Shown: piece after piece, positions 43,112 through 54,667 of the stretch
Layout: each line of letters opens with the position of its first letter
Numbering within the stretch: position 1 is the stretch's first letter
DNA from: Arachis hypogaea
Lineage: Eukaryota > Streptophyta > Magnoliopsida > Fabales > Fabaceae
Assembly (NCBI RefSeq): GCF_003086295.3
Contig: NC_092055.1
Span: forward strand, 121,263,192-121,327,191
DNA: 64,000 bases
Direction: 5' to 3'
The notes under the pieces: generated by a model
What the model saw: only the letters and a program-made list of their open reading frames with translations
The model's database searches: none
Told to the model about the DNA's origin: nothing
Made by a program: the position numbers and the translations under genes

Positions 43112-46101
43112 ATGATGGAGAAAACTAGTGTCCCACCTAGTGGCAAGGGGAAAGAGGTGATGAACTCTAGCGAGGATACTCCAGCATCCCAATCTAAACT
43201 TGACCGGTATAGATTATTAGCTTGTACAAGCATAGATAGATTGAGTTGTGATAGAAACTGATCCTCCGTATGACGTTTTTTTTTTTAAAATTTGCTACAG
43301 GGAAGGACACATGGATCTCAATGAGCATGGGACAACACAAGACCAGAAAGTGTTGCATCTTCTTTGGAGCATTAGGGAGGTATGAGTTCTTATGTTGTCA
43401 AGTTTTTATTCGTGAAATGCACATGTCATGGGGGTGGCACCATAGGTGATATTTTTTGTGCTGCATCATGTGCTGATTAGATACTGACCCATTGCACTTG
43501 TAGCATCTAGATAGGGATGAGGAAACAACGAAGACTATGCTGCAGTCTCATGGAGACCAGATCAAGAAGCTGGCAGAAGTGGTCGAGGGTCACAACCACA
43601 TACTCGGAGCTTTGGTAAAGAACATGTCCACAAAGGAGGATTCAGTGCCAGCTAATACGAATGATGGAAAGACTGTTTCGGAAAAAGAGAGACGTCAAGT
43701 TCGGAAGACCAGCAACGCTAGCAAGAAAACAGAGACCGGATCTATATCAAGGACGACGCCGGAGTTGAAATCGAAGAAGCCGAAGATGGCAGATAGTTAC
43801 CTTAAGGTTAGTGATGGTTGGTCTGATATCATGTATGAGAAATAATATGTTCTGTTTAGATACTATTATATGAATATGCCCTTGTGTATTTATATGATGT
43901 CTTTTTCATTTATGGTGCTGTTGTTTAGCGAATGTTGTACTTTGAGGAGGAGTCTGCAACTGATGAGATGACGGAGGTACACCAAGATGGCCAGGGATCT
44001 CCATTCACCTACTACACTCATTTTAATGCTTATATGGATGGTGCCAAGACGACTGCGGTATGACCAGTGTCATCGTATTGATGATTATGTAAATTTAGAC
44101 ATCATTTTTTTTTGTGTTGGGGGTCTTTGCTGCATAACTTGTATTCATTCTTAGTGTATGGAATTACTATTCCAACTGCCTTAGGGTATGGAGTTCATAG
44201 GGATGGAACTTGCAGTTGCGGCATATATTTTTGCGAAAGATCTGCCAAAGAGGTTAGGTTATTCACATGCACCGATTTGGTTGTTATTAATTTTTTTTTG
44301 CATTTTCGGTTGATTTTCCTGCTGTCGAAACCGTATGAAAAAAGGCTAACCTTTTCCGTGACATTTTCTGCTATTTCAATTCTAACAATCGGAATAACAG
44401 CGAGGTCTTCGTCTCAACTGAACACTGTCTTGGAGACAGGCGTGCCCTGCACACACTCTGTCCTGGAGAAAGGGTCATGGACGACGTAAGAACGACATAT
44501 TTTCTTCATGCTATCTATTTTTTAAATAAAACTACTAAATCCCACTGTATGTACCTTGTCTTAATAGTTAATATGACTTTTTTGGCATCCCATTTGATAG
44601 GTGATAAGCCTGGTTGCAGTCATGTACACAGGAGGCGCTATGTCTGAGTCGGTACTCAAGAGGTGGTGGCTTCCCACCTTTTTCCAGGTGAGGAATGCAC
44701 GACACTTCTTGTATGTGTTATATGGTTTTTCTAAATGAGTTTTTATAATTGCAGCAAATCGCGGTGAACCCAACAAATTACTGCCCAAATACGCTGTAGT
44801 ACATCAAGCAAAAATTCGTGGGAAAGGCGGACAAACTTTTTAAGGTAATAACCTGCATTTATTATGATTTCTTGAATGTCTCCATAAATGGGAACAACTG
44901 TTCTAGATTTCATATTCTGTTCGTATGTTTACGTTCCCCTCCATACGGAGGATCGTTGGTACTTGATGATTATTGATTTCTTCAACTGGAAGTTGGTGTA
45001 TCTAGATTCTTTGAAAGATTCAAGGCTTACAAAGGCCCTACGTAAAGATCAGATGCTATACGTGGTACTCGTTAGTAATATCCGTTTGTTTTCAAGGTGC
45101 TAATGATGCACTCTGTTGGCATAAGTTGATGTAGCTTGTCTTTTGGATGAAATAGGCCTTTTTCTTGGAGAACTTGTTAGCTGACAATGTTTTCTATGAT
45201 GGAAGCCCCGATGAAATGCACAAGCCGTCAACGTATGAAATAGTGGAGCCGGAGATCGGACAACAAGCTGATGGATCGTAAGTATTTGTGTTTATCATTT
45301 ATTTGGTTTTCTACCCACGTATTTAACATAACTAGACATCTTGTACGAGATGAGGTAAAAATTTTTCAAGTGGAAAAACTCCTTTATATTGATATAGAAT
45401 GTGTTCATATGCTTCCTTTGCATGGATGAAGACCCATTAGTTACACTAAATGCATCAACAGCCCATCGAAACATTTTTTTTGAAACCATTACGAAATAAA
45501 TTTCATCGGAATACAGTTTTGTTAATTTCTAAATTTACTTATATCAACATATATTTTATTTTTATTTTAAGAGTTAAAAAGTCTTGTGGTAGCGGGAACA
45601 ACATTACAGTATATACATCCATTAATATCGTTGACAATGTAAATGCTGTTCAAAAGAGTACATTTTTTCCTTTAAAATTTCACACACTAGCAATCATGTT
45701 TTATTATTAGACTTATCAATCTCGGGCCTATGATGCCTAATGCTATTAATGTCAGTAACGACTGCAGGGTGTGGGTCACCCAATGGATGATCCAGTCCCA
45801 CTTATGGAGTGACTATGATCTTTCGATAACAGTTTAACACGATTGATGTCCCCTGATTAAGGGTGCAAGCCACGGTTGATAATACATTTTTTGCATGGAA
45901 TGTTTTCCTTTTTCTTAGGTGGTTAATGCACATACAAGAATGAGGCTAGCGGTTGATCTTGTTGTGGGGAGACACAACCCCATTTGAGCTGAAATTAGCC
46001 GAAAGGCAGTGGAAGATTGGGACAAAAGATGTAGAAGCTCATATAGAAAAACCAAGAAAAAGACTGGCCGAGTGGAAGTTATTGCAAGTCCTACCATATA
46101 G
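43112..46101 (+). pseudogene. Ulp1/SENP-type (C48) cysteine protease gene, about 12 exons, transposon-associated
   Basis: Exons that join in frame at GT-AG sites: 43112-43206, 43301-43379, 43504-43806, 43929-44057, 44185-44252, 44401-44485, 44601-44687, 44755-44844, about 44925-45064, 45156-45277, 45756-45831 and 45919-46101; about 485 residues. The catalytic triad is visible across exons: His (44942-44944) in VPLHTEDRWYL, Asp (45005-45007) in VYLDSL, Cys (45763-45765) in SNDCRVWV, where the usual DCG is DCR. Such proteases cleave SUMO-like proteins; many plant copies sit in Mutator-like or CACTA transposons. Damage is light: TAG at 44797, TGA at 45985, and no clear acceptor before the His exon. 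The N-terminal half has a coiled-coil-like part and a lysine-rich linker. I rate it a recently dead transposon gene. Confidence 0.75.
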
Positions 46102-47372
46102 AATGTAGGCAAAAACATTGTTTTGTTTTTTGGTGCCCAGTGATGGGCTGTTTAGACAATGCAGCAAGGCTTTAGGTTGTAGAATACCCCTTTAAATCTA
46201 ACCAACATGCACTCACCAATGGGCTGATTGGTTGATATAAAGAGGCTATGTCTGGTCTGTCTCTTTTGGTTTACTTCATCGCTCTTGATGGGCTTTATTA
46301 TTGTATCCGGGTCCTCCTTTTGGAGGAAGTAACTTTTGTTATTTTGGGCCGCTATGATATTTTGGAAAGATGTATGCGTAACTAATATTACCGGTACAAT
46401 TCCTCTCTTCAATTATATCTCCTCTCTTGCACTTTGGTTATGTTACTGGTAAAAGTCATTAAAGGTGGTTGGGCTTAGAGGGCCTTTTATAGCAAAAATT
46501 CTTATAAAGTGGAATGGAACCGATGAAAAAGTTTGAAAAATTTTGCGAGCTAAATCGTTCATACACACGTACTTACCACCACTTACTACAATGCTTTCCC
46601 GCACCTAAAAAAGCTATTAATATCCTCTCATATAGGTGTAATTTTATTTCTTTTTCACACAAGTATTCCTTCGAACACATTTCCTAGCAGCATATAAATG
46701 AGTTTGGATAAGGTTCTTCAATTAAACTTACAAAGTGATTAAGATATGTGTATGATTAAACCTGAAACAAACTTTAACCACCTGTAATGAACAATTTTTG
46801 CCACAAACTAATCCAAACTTCTGATTCTATTTGATGCAATGACAAAAGAGTCACTAAGAAAAACCGGCATAAAACTCAAACAGCTTACTCCCCATGAAAG
46901 TATGCATGGTCCTGGTAACAGTAACGTCACATAAAAGGTATATGCAACGTGACAACATCATACCCATATCTGTAGTCCATATCAACCAACATTAAAAGTA
47001 AATATTCCAAACGTACTGATCACAATATCTAACTAACTAAACAGGCTTCAGCTGACCACTGCTTATCTTTTTTTTTTTACCGAGACGAGATTCCACGATA
47101 CAACCGAAATATCGAATCAAATCCTCATTCAGTAAACTATTTTGGACTTCTTGTGTAAAATTTCCAGCACCTAAAATTATGTGATTCGTCACAGAACACT
47201 CGTTAGCACAGAACACTCTTCATGCCAAACCATATTAGTCTAACATAGTAATTGGTTAGGCATACAGCTACGCACCCGTTGACATGGACCAACAACTTCC
47301 TCGGTTGTGAACGAATTCTGCCCATAATGTCTGCCAAACGCAACAGTCTTCATGGAATCTACCCGGGTCAGG
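46102..47372. other. Non-coding sequence, no gene seen
   Basis: 1.3 kb of mostly AT-rich sequence, probably the 3' part of the transposon carrying the Ulp1-type gene. No terminal repeat recognised. Confidence 0.45.
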
Positions 47373-47774
47373 TAGCGGTGACAATGGGGCGGGTAGGGGC
47401 GGATTTTTGCTCTATCCGACCCCGCCCCACTGTACAACAACCTGCATAGAACCCGCCCCACTTCTACCCGCGGGTAGTAAAATGTTGAACCCTAACTCGC
47501 CCTTGCAGGTATCCACCCCGCCCCTACCTGCTCCTATAATTATTAAAATCCAATAAATAAAATTAAATTTCAACATTTGTATAACCATCATCACATACAT
47601 AACATAAATTAAAGTAAAAATTTGAATATGATACAATATTATTAATTATTTATTAATTATTTTACATATATTATACATATTATATATTAAAATTATATAT
47701 ATTATATATATAACAGGGCGGGTAGGGGCGGGTATTACCTAAACCCGACCCCGCCCCGCTGAAGAACTGAAGAT
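47373..47774. mobile_element. hAT-like non-autonomous element fragment (GC-rich ends), cut by element D
   Basis: It starts TAGCGGTGACAATGGGGCGG, close to the TAGGGGTGNCAA-type ends of plant hAT elements. The motif GGGCGGGTAGGGGCGG occurs at the left end and again near 47717, its complement occurs between, and an AT-rich centre separates them. The right end is not present because element D begins at 47775. Family assignment is tentative. Confidence 0.5.
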
Positions 47775-49130
47775 TGACGGTTTAGAATTCAGAATAAATT
47801 TCCGTTGCAAGTATAGTTTCTAAACCAAGCAACCATCATTTCTTACAAATGTTTTGGTTGTCACAAGTAACAAACTCCTAAATAAATTGATAACCGAAGT
47901 ATTTAAACCTCGGGTCGTCTTCTCAAGGAACTGCAAGGAAGTATGTTCTTATTATTGGTTATGAAGATTGTAAATTGGGATTTTGAAAGTAAGGATCAAG
48001 TAATTTAAATTGTAATTAAAATAAGTAAATGACTGTAAAATAAATTTTTGGTAAGGTATGAGAAATTAGAAGTCCTGTCCTAATTATCCTTATCAATGGT
48101 GATGAGAATTGAGTCTTAATCCCACTTAGTTAGCCTTTACTAAAGCAAGGGAAGGTCAAATGGATTGATTAGTCTGATCTTTAGGTTCTAGTTAATTCCT
48201 AAGAAAGGACTGGAATTATTGAAGTTCAATTCAATTAGCAAAGATAACAATTATCGATCACGTTGAGTTTGATAACTCCTGAGTTACTGATTTCTTAACC
48301 AAGACCAAAAGGGAAAAAATAAATCTACTCGAATAAAAATATCTTCAGATTGGAAGTAACAGTAACATAAATAAAAGAGAGCAATCATAAACTGAAATAC
48401 CTCAAATAACATTAATTAAAAGAATAATCTGTAACATAGAAAAGTTCATAAATTAAATTGAGAAAATAATTAATTAAAAGGAATGTTGAACCTGATAGAA
48501 ATGGGCAATCATGAAAGCGAGAAAAATCCTAAATCCTAATCCTAAGAGAGAGAGGAGAGAACCTCTCTCTAAACACTACATCTAAATCATGAAAAGTGAA
48601 TAATTGGAGACTCTCCTCTGAATGGATGCATTTCCTCACTTCATAACCTCCGATCTGTGCCTTCTGGACTTGGATTTGGGCCAAAAAAGGGCTTCAGAAA
48701 TCGCTGGGAGTATTTTCTGTAATTTCTGGTGCGTGGCCTCTATCACGCGTCCGCGTGGGTCACGCAGTCGCGTCATCTGCGTTTTGCTCATGGCGCGCAA
48801 TCGCGTCAGTCACGCGTTCGCGTCGCTGCCAGTTTCTTCAAAAACTCCATTTTGTGCTTTCCTTCCATTTTTGTATGTTTTCTTTCCATCCTTTAAGTCA
48901 TTCCTGCCTTAGAAGATCTGAAAGTACTCAACACACAAATCACGGCATCGAATAGTAATAAAAGATAATTAAAATAATTATTCTTAAAGCATAGGAAACA
49001 TGTTTTTCACATATCTCACATAATAAGGAAGGAAAAGTAAAACCATGCAATTAACATGAATAAGTGAGTGAAGGATTGAATAAATCACTTAAATTAGGCA
49101 TAAAATATATCATAAAATATGGGTTTATCA
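47775..49130 (-). repeat. Element D 3' LTR (1356 bp)
   Basis: On the minus strand it starts TGATAAACCC (49130) and ends CCGTCA (47775). It aligns with C's LTRs, including the GAAGACGACCCGAGG block near 47910-47930. CG-rich degenerate palindromes of the ACGCGnnCGCGT type lie at about 48735-48835. Confidence 0.85.
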
Positions 49131-49168
49131 TCCTCCCCACACTTAAACAATAGCATGTCCTCATGCTA
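49131..49168 (-). other. Pre-PPT hairpin and polypurine tract of element D
   Basis: On the minus strand: stem TAGCATG/CATGCTA with loop AGGA (49168-49151), then AAGTGTGGGGAGG, ending 20 bases before the 3' LTR. Confidence 0.8.
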
Positions 49169-49510
49169 AATCCAAGATAAAGAGTAAGGTTAAAGTTAAA
49201 GTGGTGAAATCTCATGCAATGCAATCTACTCTAAATGCAACTACCTAAATGAATCATGCAATTCTAATTGTCATTCACTTGTATATAAAACTTACATGTA
49301 GTTGAATTAATTCACATTCTCAAGGAATCATATATGCATAGCCAAACCTTAGATAATGTTAAAGCACTTTTACAATTGAGATGGGAAAGAAAAATATTGT
49401 ACAAACTTGCAAGACAATTAACAATTTAAGCAGAGATATATGTTGATGAGCTATTGAACCCTCACTGGATTTTGTGTTTACTCTCTAGTCACTCAGTGTT
49501 TATTGGGTTA
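49169..49510 (-). other. Element D 3' UTR, distal part
   Basis: Non-coding. On the minus strand it matches C's 3' UTR near 58620-58950. It continues at 60481 beyond element C. Confidence 0.7.
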
Positions 49511-49515
49511 ATCAC
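49511..49515. repeat. Target-site duplication of element C, left copy (ATCAC)
   Basis: ATCAC precedes TGATAAACCC and is repeated at 60476-60480 after the terminal CGTCA. Confidence 0.92.
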
Positions 49516-51017
49516 TGATAAACCCATATTTCATGAGTTCTTTTGTGCTTAATTAGAGTGATTTATTCAACTCTTCACCTACTTATTCACATTAATTGCA
49601 TAGTTTTACTTTCCCTTCCTTATTATGTCATATAATGAAAAACATGTTTTCTAGGCTTTAAAAATTAATTATTTTAATTACCTTTATTTCCATTCGATGC
49701 CATGATTAGTGTGTTGAGTAGTTTCAGATTTTCTAAAGGCAGAATGACTTAAAGGATGAAAAAGGAAACATACTAGAATGGAAGGAGGAAGCAAAACGGA
49801 GCTTTAAAGAAACTGGTGTCCACGAGATCGCATGGATGACGCGATCGCGTGCCAAGCACGAATCAGCAGCGACGCGGTCGCATGCCTGACGCGACCGCGC
49901 GCCTCAAGCAGAATACACATGACGCGGTCGCATGATTGACGCGATCGCGTGGCAAGGAAAAGCTCTGAATGACGCGACCACGTGACCCACGCGGACGCGT
50001 GACAGAGGCCACGCACCAGAAATTACAGAATACGGCCCCAGCAAATTCTGAAGCCCTTTTTGGCCCAAATCCAAGTACAGACAGCATAGACCAGAGGTTA
50101 TAAAGTGTGGGAATGCTTCCATTCAGGGGAGCTCGCATATTTTCACCTTTCAATGATTTAGATTTAGTTGAGAGGGAGATCTTCTCTCTCTCTCTTTTAG
50201 GATTTAGGATTTCTTCTTGTTTTAAGAGTAACTCTGGATCCAGGTTTAATGTTCTTTTAGTTTTACTTTTATTTATTCCAACATTTGAATTGATTATTAT
50301 TATAAATTGATCTAAGAATTATTCCATGTTACAGATTTCTAATTGAATTAATGATAATTTGAGGTATTTTCAGTTTATGATTGTTCTCTTTGATTTAAGT
50401 TGCCATTGCTTCCCATCTAAGGACACTTTTATTATTTCAGCAATTTATTTTTTCCCTTTTGGTTTTGGTTTAGAATTCAGTAACTCAACAGTTATTAAAC
50501 TCAACATAATTGATAATCGTTACCTTGCTAATTGAGTTGAACTTAATTAATCTCAACCTTTTCTTAGGAAATAATTAGGATTCAAAGGTCAATTTAATTA
50601 GTCCCTTAACTTTCCTTTGATCTGGTAAAGGTTGACCAAGTAGAATTGAGATACAACTTTCATTATAGTTGAGAAGGATAACTAAGTTGGACTTCTAATT
50701 TCCCTTATCTTGCCAATAGTTGTTATACAGTTATTATTTATTTTTACTTGCCAATCAATTCATTCGTCATTTAAATTACTTGTTTCTCACCTTCTAAACC
50801 CCAATTACAACCTTTATAGCCAATAATAAGAACATACTTCCTCGCAGTTCCTTGAGAAGACGACCCGAGGTTTGAATACTCGGTTAACAATTTTTAAGGG
50901 GTTTTTTACTTGTGACACCCAACACGTTTGTACGAAGGGATTTTTGCCGGTTTAGAAACTATATCTACAACGCAACCGTTTCTATGACATTCTTTAGTGG
51001 CAGAAAACTCGACGTCA
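49516..51017 (+). repeat. Element C 5' LTR (1502 bp)
   Basis: It runs from TGATAAACCC to CTCGACGTCA. Between 49826 and 50010 it contains several CG-rich palindromes, among them ACGCGATCGCGT at 49839-49850 and 49939-49950. The 18 extra bases relative to the 3' LTR are one unit of this array. Confidence 0.93.
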
Positions 51018-51020
51018 AAA

Positions 51021-51038
51021 TGGCGCCGTTGCCGGGAA
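51021..51038 (+). other. Element C primer binding site (tRNA-Asp)
   Basis: TGGCGCCGTTGCCGGGAA begins three bases after the LTR end and matches the tRNA-Asp 3' complement except near its far end. Confidence 0.88.
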
Positions 51039-51133
51039 ACTGCTAACGTGTGGCTTATTATTGGTTATTGTAAATATTTTTCTTTTGCTTGTTTATTTAT
51101 TGTTGTTTTTCCTTTTTATCTTTATTTGCTACT

Positions 51134-52699
51134 ATGAACTCTCACCCCTCTCGCTTTGAGTTTGGTTCTAATATTGTTAAAGGAAATAGACGTTACAGTA
51201 GGAATGTGCATCAAGGTCAGACCAATCAAGGATGGATGGAGCCAAGAGGATCTAATCAACGCTTTTGGCGGCAACACCCTCCGAGATATCCTGGACAGAG
51301 ACCATTCTACCGTGCATACCCAGCTGAAAGACATGGTTGACAACCTTGTAACTACCAACAAGCCCAACCCCGTGCATATGAACCATCATTTCAACATAAC
51401 CTCGAACCACCACACTCACAAGCTTCTCTTCACCATTCGCCATCATATGATCCTTCCTTACCCCAATACCAATCCAATCATTCCCAATCATCACCACTTT
51501 CCTTTGTATCATGTCCAAGTCTGGCAAACCGCGAAGCAAAGGATCGCCTGAAAGAAACAATGATTAAATTTCAAACAACCATTCAACAATTGGAGCAAGC
51601 ACTAATTCAATGGGCCACTAGGCGCTCAAATATACAAGGATCAACCACAGCTCCATGTGGACAGCCCAATGAAGAGCGTAGCTTGAAAGAAATACTAGAG
51701 ACTCCAGTGGACAAGACAGAAAATGAATTCGTACTAGAACAAGTGGAAGAAGCTGTCGTTGTTCAAAAAGAAGAATTGGTTGAAGATCTAGGCGATGCTG
51801 AACTTCCTTGGGAATACAGAATTGAGGAAAACTCCGTCTAAGACACTACAGTTGATGCTAAGGAGGATACCATACAATCTCCAAGGCAAGTCGTTTACGA
51901 AGAATCAGATGGAATAATCCAAGAAGCAAATTTCCTTGATGATGATAGTCACAAGTCTAGTGCTCCTAATGATGAACTTGCGTCCGCAAGTGAATTCTCT
52001 GAGATCGAAGAATCTTCCCCAAGTGAATATGAAAGTGATGCGGAGGTAGATTTTTCTCAACCTCCAATCTATGACTCGAGTGATGAGGAAGACATAGAAG
52101 ACTTTGACCAGGATATAGATACAATCGAAGATCTTTGCAAGGAAGTGGAAGAATTCACAGAAGAGCACAAGGAAACGGAACTTGCAGAACCACCAAAAAC
52201 ACCTATCCCAAGGCCATTGCCACCCAATACAAGCTTCAAGTGGGTACAATCCTTAACTTATAATTTTACTTATTCACTTGAATATGGTTTGCTTGAAACA
52301 GATGGCCAGCTTAGAGCTCTCTGCGGCTTTAAGAGTAAGAGAGAAATGGCTCGTATTCAGAGCTGGTGCACCAGGTTCAATAAGGTTCCACGCTTCACCT
52401 CGAAGTACACGGATTGGTATCGTGCTCAATTGCATGGATCACGGAGAACGTTTGGTCGCCACGGTGAGATTCTACTCTTTAACCCGCCCGAATGGAAACT
52501 TACAAATCAAAACGAAGGCGGATCTAAAAACACAGCTTGGGATCATGGATTATGTTCTGACATTCGTCATCCCGGGAGGCTGGATATCTGTTTGAAGCTG
52601 CGCAGAAGCTTTACATGCCTAGTTTGGGACCCCGGAGGCTATTGGCATTCCAAGCACTGGTGGAGATTTTTGGACGAATTTAAACACAAGCCACCATAA
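51134..52699 (+). pseudogene. Element C ORF1, unrecognised protein with two nonsense codons
   Basis: One frame of 522 codons from ATG 51134 to TAA 52697, interrupted by TGA at 51338 and TAA at 51839. The N-terminal third is Asn/Gln/Pro/His-rich with arginines (a possible RNA-binding region), the middle is strongly acidic (51842-52150), and the C-terminal part has a tryptophan-rich block (residues about 375-520, for example WVQSLTYNFTYSLEYG and WCTRFNKVPRF). I do not recognise Retrotrans_gag, a zinc knuckle or a protease. It occupies the gag position, begins only 116 bases after the LTR, and is followed by the same hairpin as gag-protease in B, so a highly diverged gag or a replacement protein are both possible. 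Confidence 0.6.
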
Positions 52700-52748
52700 C
52701 AGGATATTCTTCCAATGTCCAACTTAAGGACTTTAACTAAAAGTGCTA

Positions 52749-52766
52749 GGTGGGAGACAACCCACC
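52749..52766 (+). other. Post-ORF1 hairpin of element C
   Basis: A perfect 6-bp stem GGTGGG/CCCACC with loop AGACAA, 50 bases after the ORF1 stop. Loop and position match elements A and B; the outer stem pairs differ but still pair. Confidence 0.75.
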
Positions 52767-52916
52767 ACGGTATGGTCGCTTCTTTTTCAATTTATTTCTT
52801 GTTAATTGCTTTCATTTTCCTTTTTCATTTTAATTTATTAAACCTGGAATCATGCATAAGCATCCATGATAGTCATTGCATTCTGCACTTTTCATGCATA
52901 TAAAAAAAAAAGGTTG

Positions 52917-53400
52917 CACGACGCGACCGCATGCCCCATGCGATCGCGTCATATCGCGAAAAACACCACCCATGTGATCGCGTGACCCACGCGGCCGCGT
53001 GACCCACGCGGCCGCGTGATATATATATCGGCGTAAGGATCCAACGAACAGAAAGTTGGGCTGGAATCGTGCGGCCCTTGTGCGTTTCGCACAAATTGGC
53101 CCACGCGATCGCATGCCCCATGCGATCGCGTCACTTACCCAATACCAATCCCACGCGACCGCGTGAGCGACGTGATCGCGTCGCATGGATTGCACATCGC
53201 CCCAAAAGGAGACAGAGAGTTGCGCTAAAACGGCGCTGGAGTCGTGCGTTTAGCACAACTTCCAACGACGCGATCGCGCGACCCAGGCGATCGCGTCACC
53301 ATTCTTTCCTCCTCGCATGCGATCGCGCACCCCACGCGATCGCGTCACTCCCATTCTCGTCCCAACCACGCGACCGCGTGCCCCACGTGGCCGCGTGGAT
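52917..53400 (+). repeat. Palindrome array of element C
   Basis: Dense CG-rich palindromes: CACGCGGCCGCGTG at 52988-53001 and 53005-53018, ACGCGATCGCGT at 53334-53345, and variants such as ACGCGATCGCAT at 53103. It begins about 150 bases after the hairpin and shares its motif with the LTR. A TATATATATC tract at 53021-53029 is a possible TATA box inside the array. Confidence 0.85.
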
Positions 53401-53667
53401 TCGAAAATATAACCCCCCAGCCCGCGAACCCTATCAGTCGCGCAGCCCTCATCCCCAACCCTCTTCCCCTTCTCTGCCTCCTCTCCCTCCAACCACCACC
53501 CACCACCTTCCAGCCGCCACCGCACCATCACCCAGACACCGTCGCCGACCCACCACCGCCGCCGTACCACCCCCTCCCCTACTCTCTCCTTCCTTCTTCT
53601 TCTCTCCTTCCCTTTCCACCGCTGCTCGCCGCCACCACCGCCCACCACCGCCGGCCATCCACCGCGC
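53401..53667 (+). other. C-rich (CCACC/CCGCC) tract before the gap
   Basis: Pyrimidine-rich sequence like the 5' UTR region before ORF2 in B. The open frames across it reflect composition. Confidence 0.55.
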
Positions 53668-54667
53668 NNNNNNNNNNNNNNNNNNNNNNNNNNNNNNNNN
53701 NNNNNNNNNNNNNNNNNNNNNNNNNNNNNNNNNNNNNNNNNNNNNNNNNNNNNNNNNNNNNNNNNNNNNNNNNNNNNNNNNNNNNNNNNNNNNNNNNNNN
53801 NNNNNNNNNNNNNNNNNNNNNNNNNNNNNNNNNNNNNNNNNNNNNNNNNNNNNNNNNNNNNNNNNNNNNNNNNNNNNNNNNNNNNNNNNNNNNNNNNNNN
53901 NNNNNNNNNNNNNNNNNNNNNNNNNNNNNNNNNNNNNNNNNNNNNNNNNNNNNNNNNNNNNNNNNNNNNNNNNNNNNNNNNNNNNNNNNNNNNNNNNNNN
54001 NNNNNNNNNNNNNNNNNNNNNNNNNNNNNNNNNNNNNNNNNNNNNNNNNNNNNNNNNNNNNNNNNNNNNNNNNNNNNNNNNNNNNNNNNNNNNNNNNNNN
54101 NNNNNNNNNNNNNNNNNNNNNNNNNNNNNNNNNNNNNNNNNNNNNNNNNNNNNNNNNNNNNNNNNNNNNNNNNNNNNNNNNNNNNNNNNNNNNNNNNNNN
54201 NNNNNNNNNNNNNNNNNNNNNNNNNNNNNNNNNNNNNNNNNNNNNNNNNNNNNNNNNNNNNNNNNNNNNNNNNNNNNNNNNNNNNNNNNNNNNNNNNNNN
54301 NNNNNNNNNNNNNNNNNNNNNNNNNNNNNNNNNNNNNNNNNNNNNNNNNNNNNNNNNNNNNNNNNNNNNNNNNNNNNNNNNNNNNNNNNNNNNNNNNNNN
54401 NNNNNNNNNNNNNNNNNNNNNNNNNNNNNNNNNNNNNNNNNNNNNNNNNNNNNNNNNNNNNNNNNNNNNNNNNNNNNNNNNNNNNNNNNNNNNNNNNNNN
54501 NNNNNNNNNNNNNNNNNNNNNNNNNNNNNNNNNNNNNNNNNNNNNNNNNNNNNNNNNNNNNNNNNNNNNNNNNNNNNNNNNNNNNNNNNNNNNNNNNNNN
54601 NNNNNNNNNNNNNNNNNNNNNNNNNNNNNNNNNNNNNNNNNNNNNNNNNNNNNNNNNNNNNNNNNNN
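53668..54667. other. Assembly gap, 1000 N
   Basis: Exactly 1000 N, a conventional placeholder. It lies between two C-rich tracts of the same composition, so missing sequence is probably more of the same. Confidence 0.95.

Noticed and set aside
1000..46101. One complete Mutator-like element with Ulp1 gene
   Set aside because: Catalytic transposase domain and terminal inverted repeats not found; kept only as a hypothesis in the findings.
47240..47461. Overlapping frames on both strands at the hAT-like fragment
   Set aside because: GC-rich repeat; mirrored frames without protein motifs.
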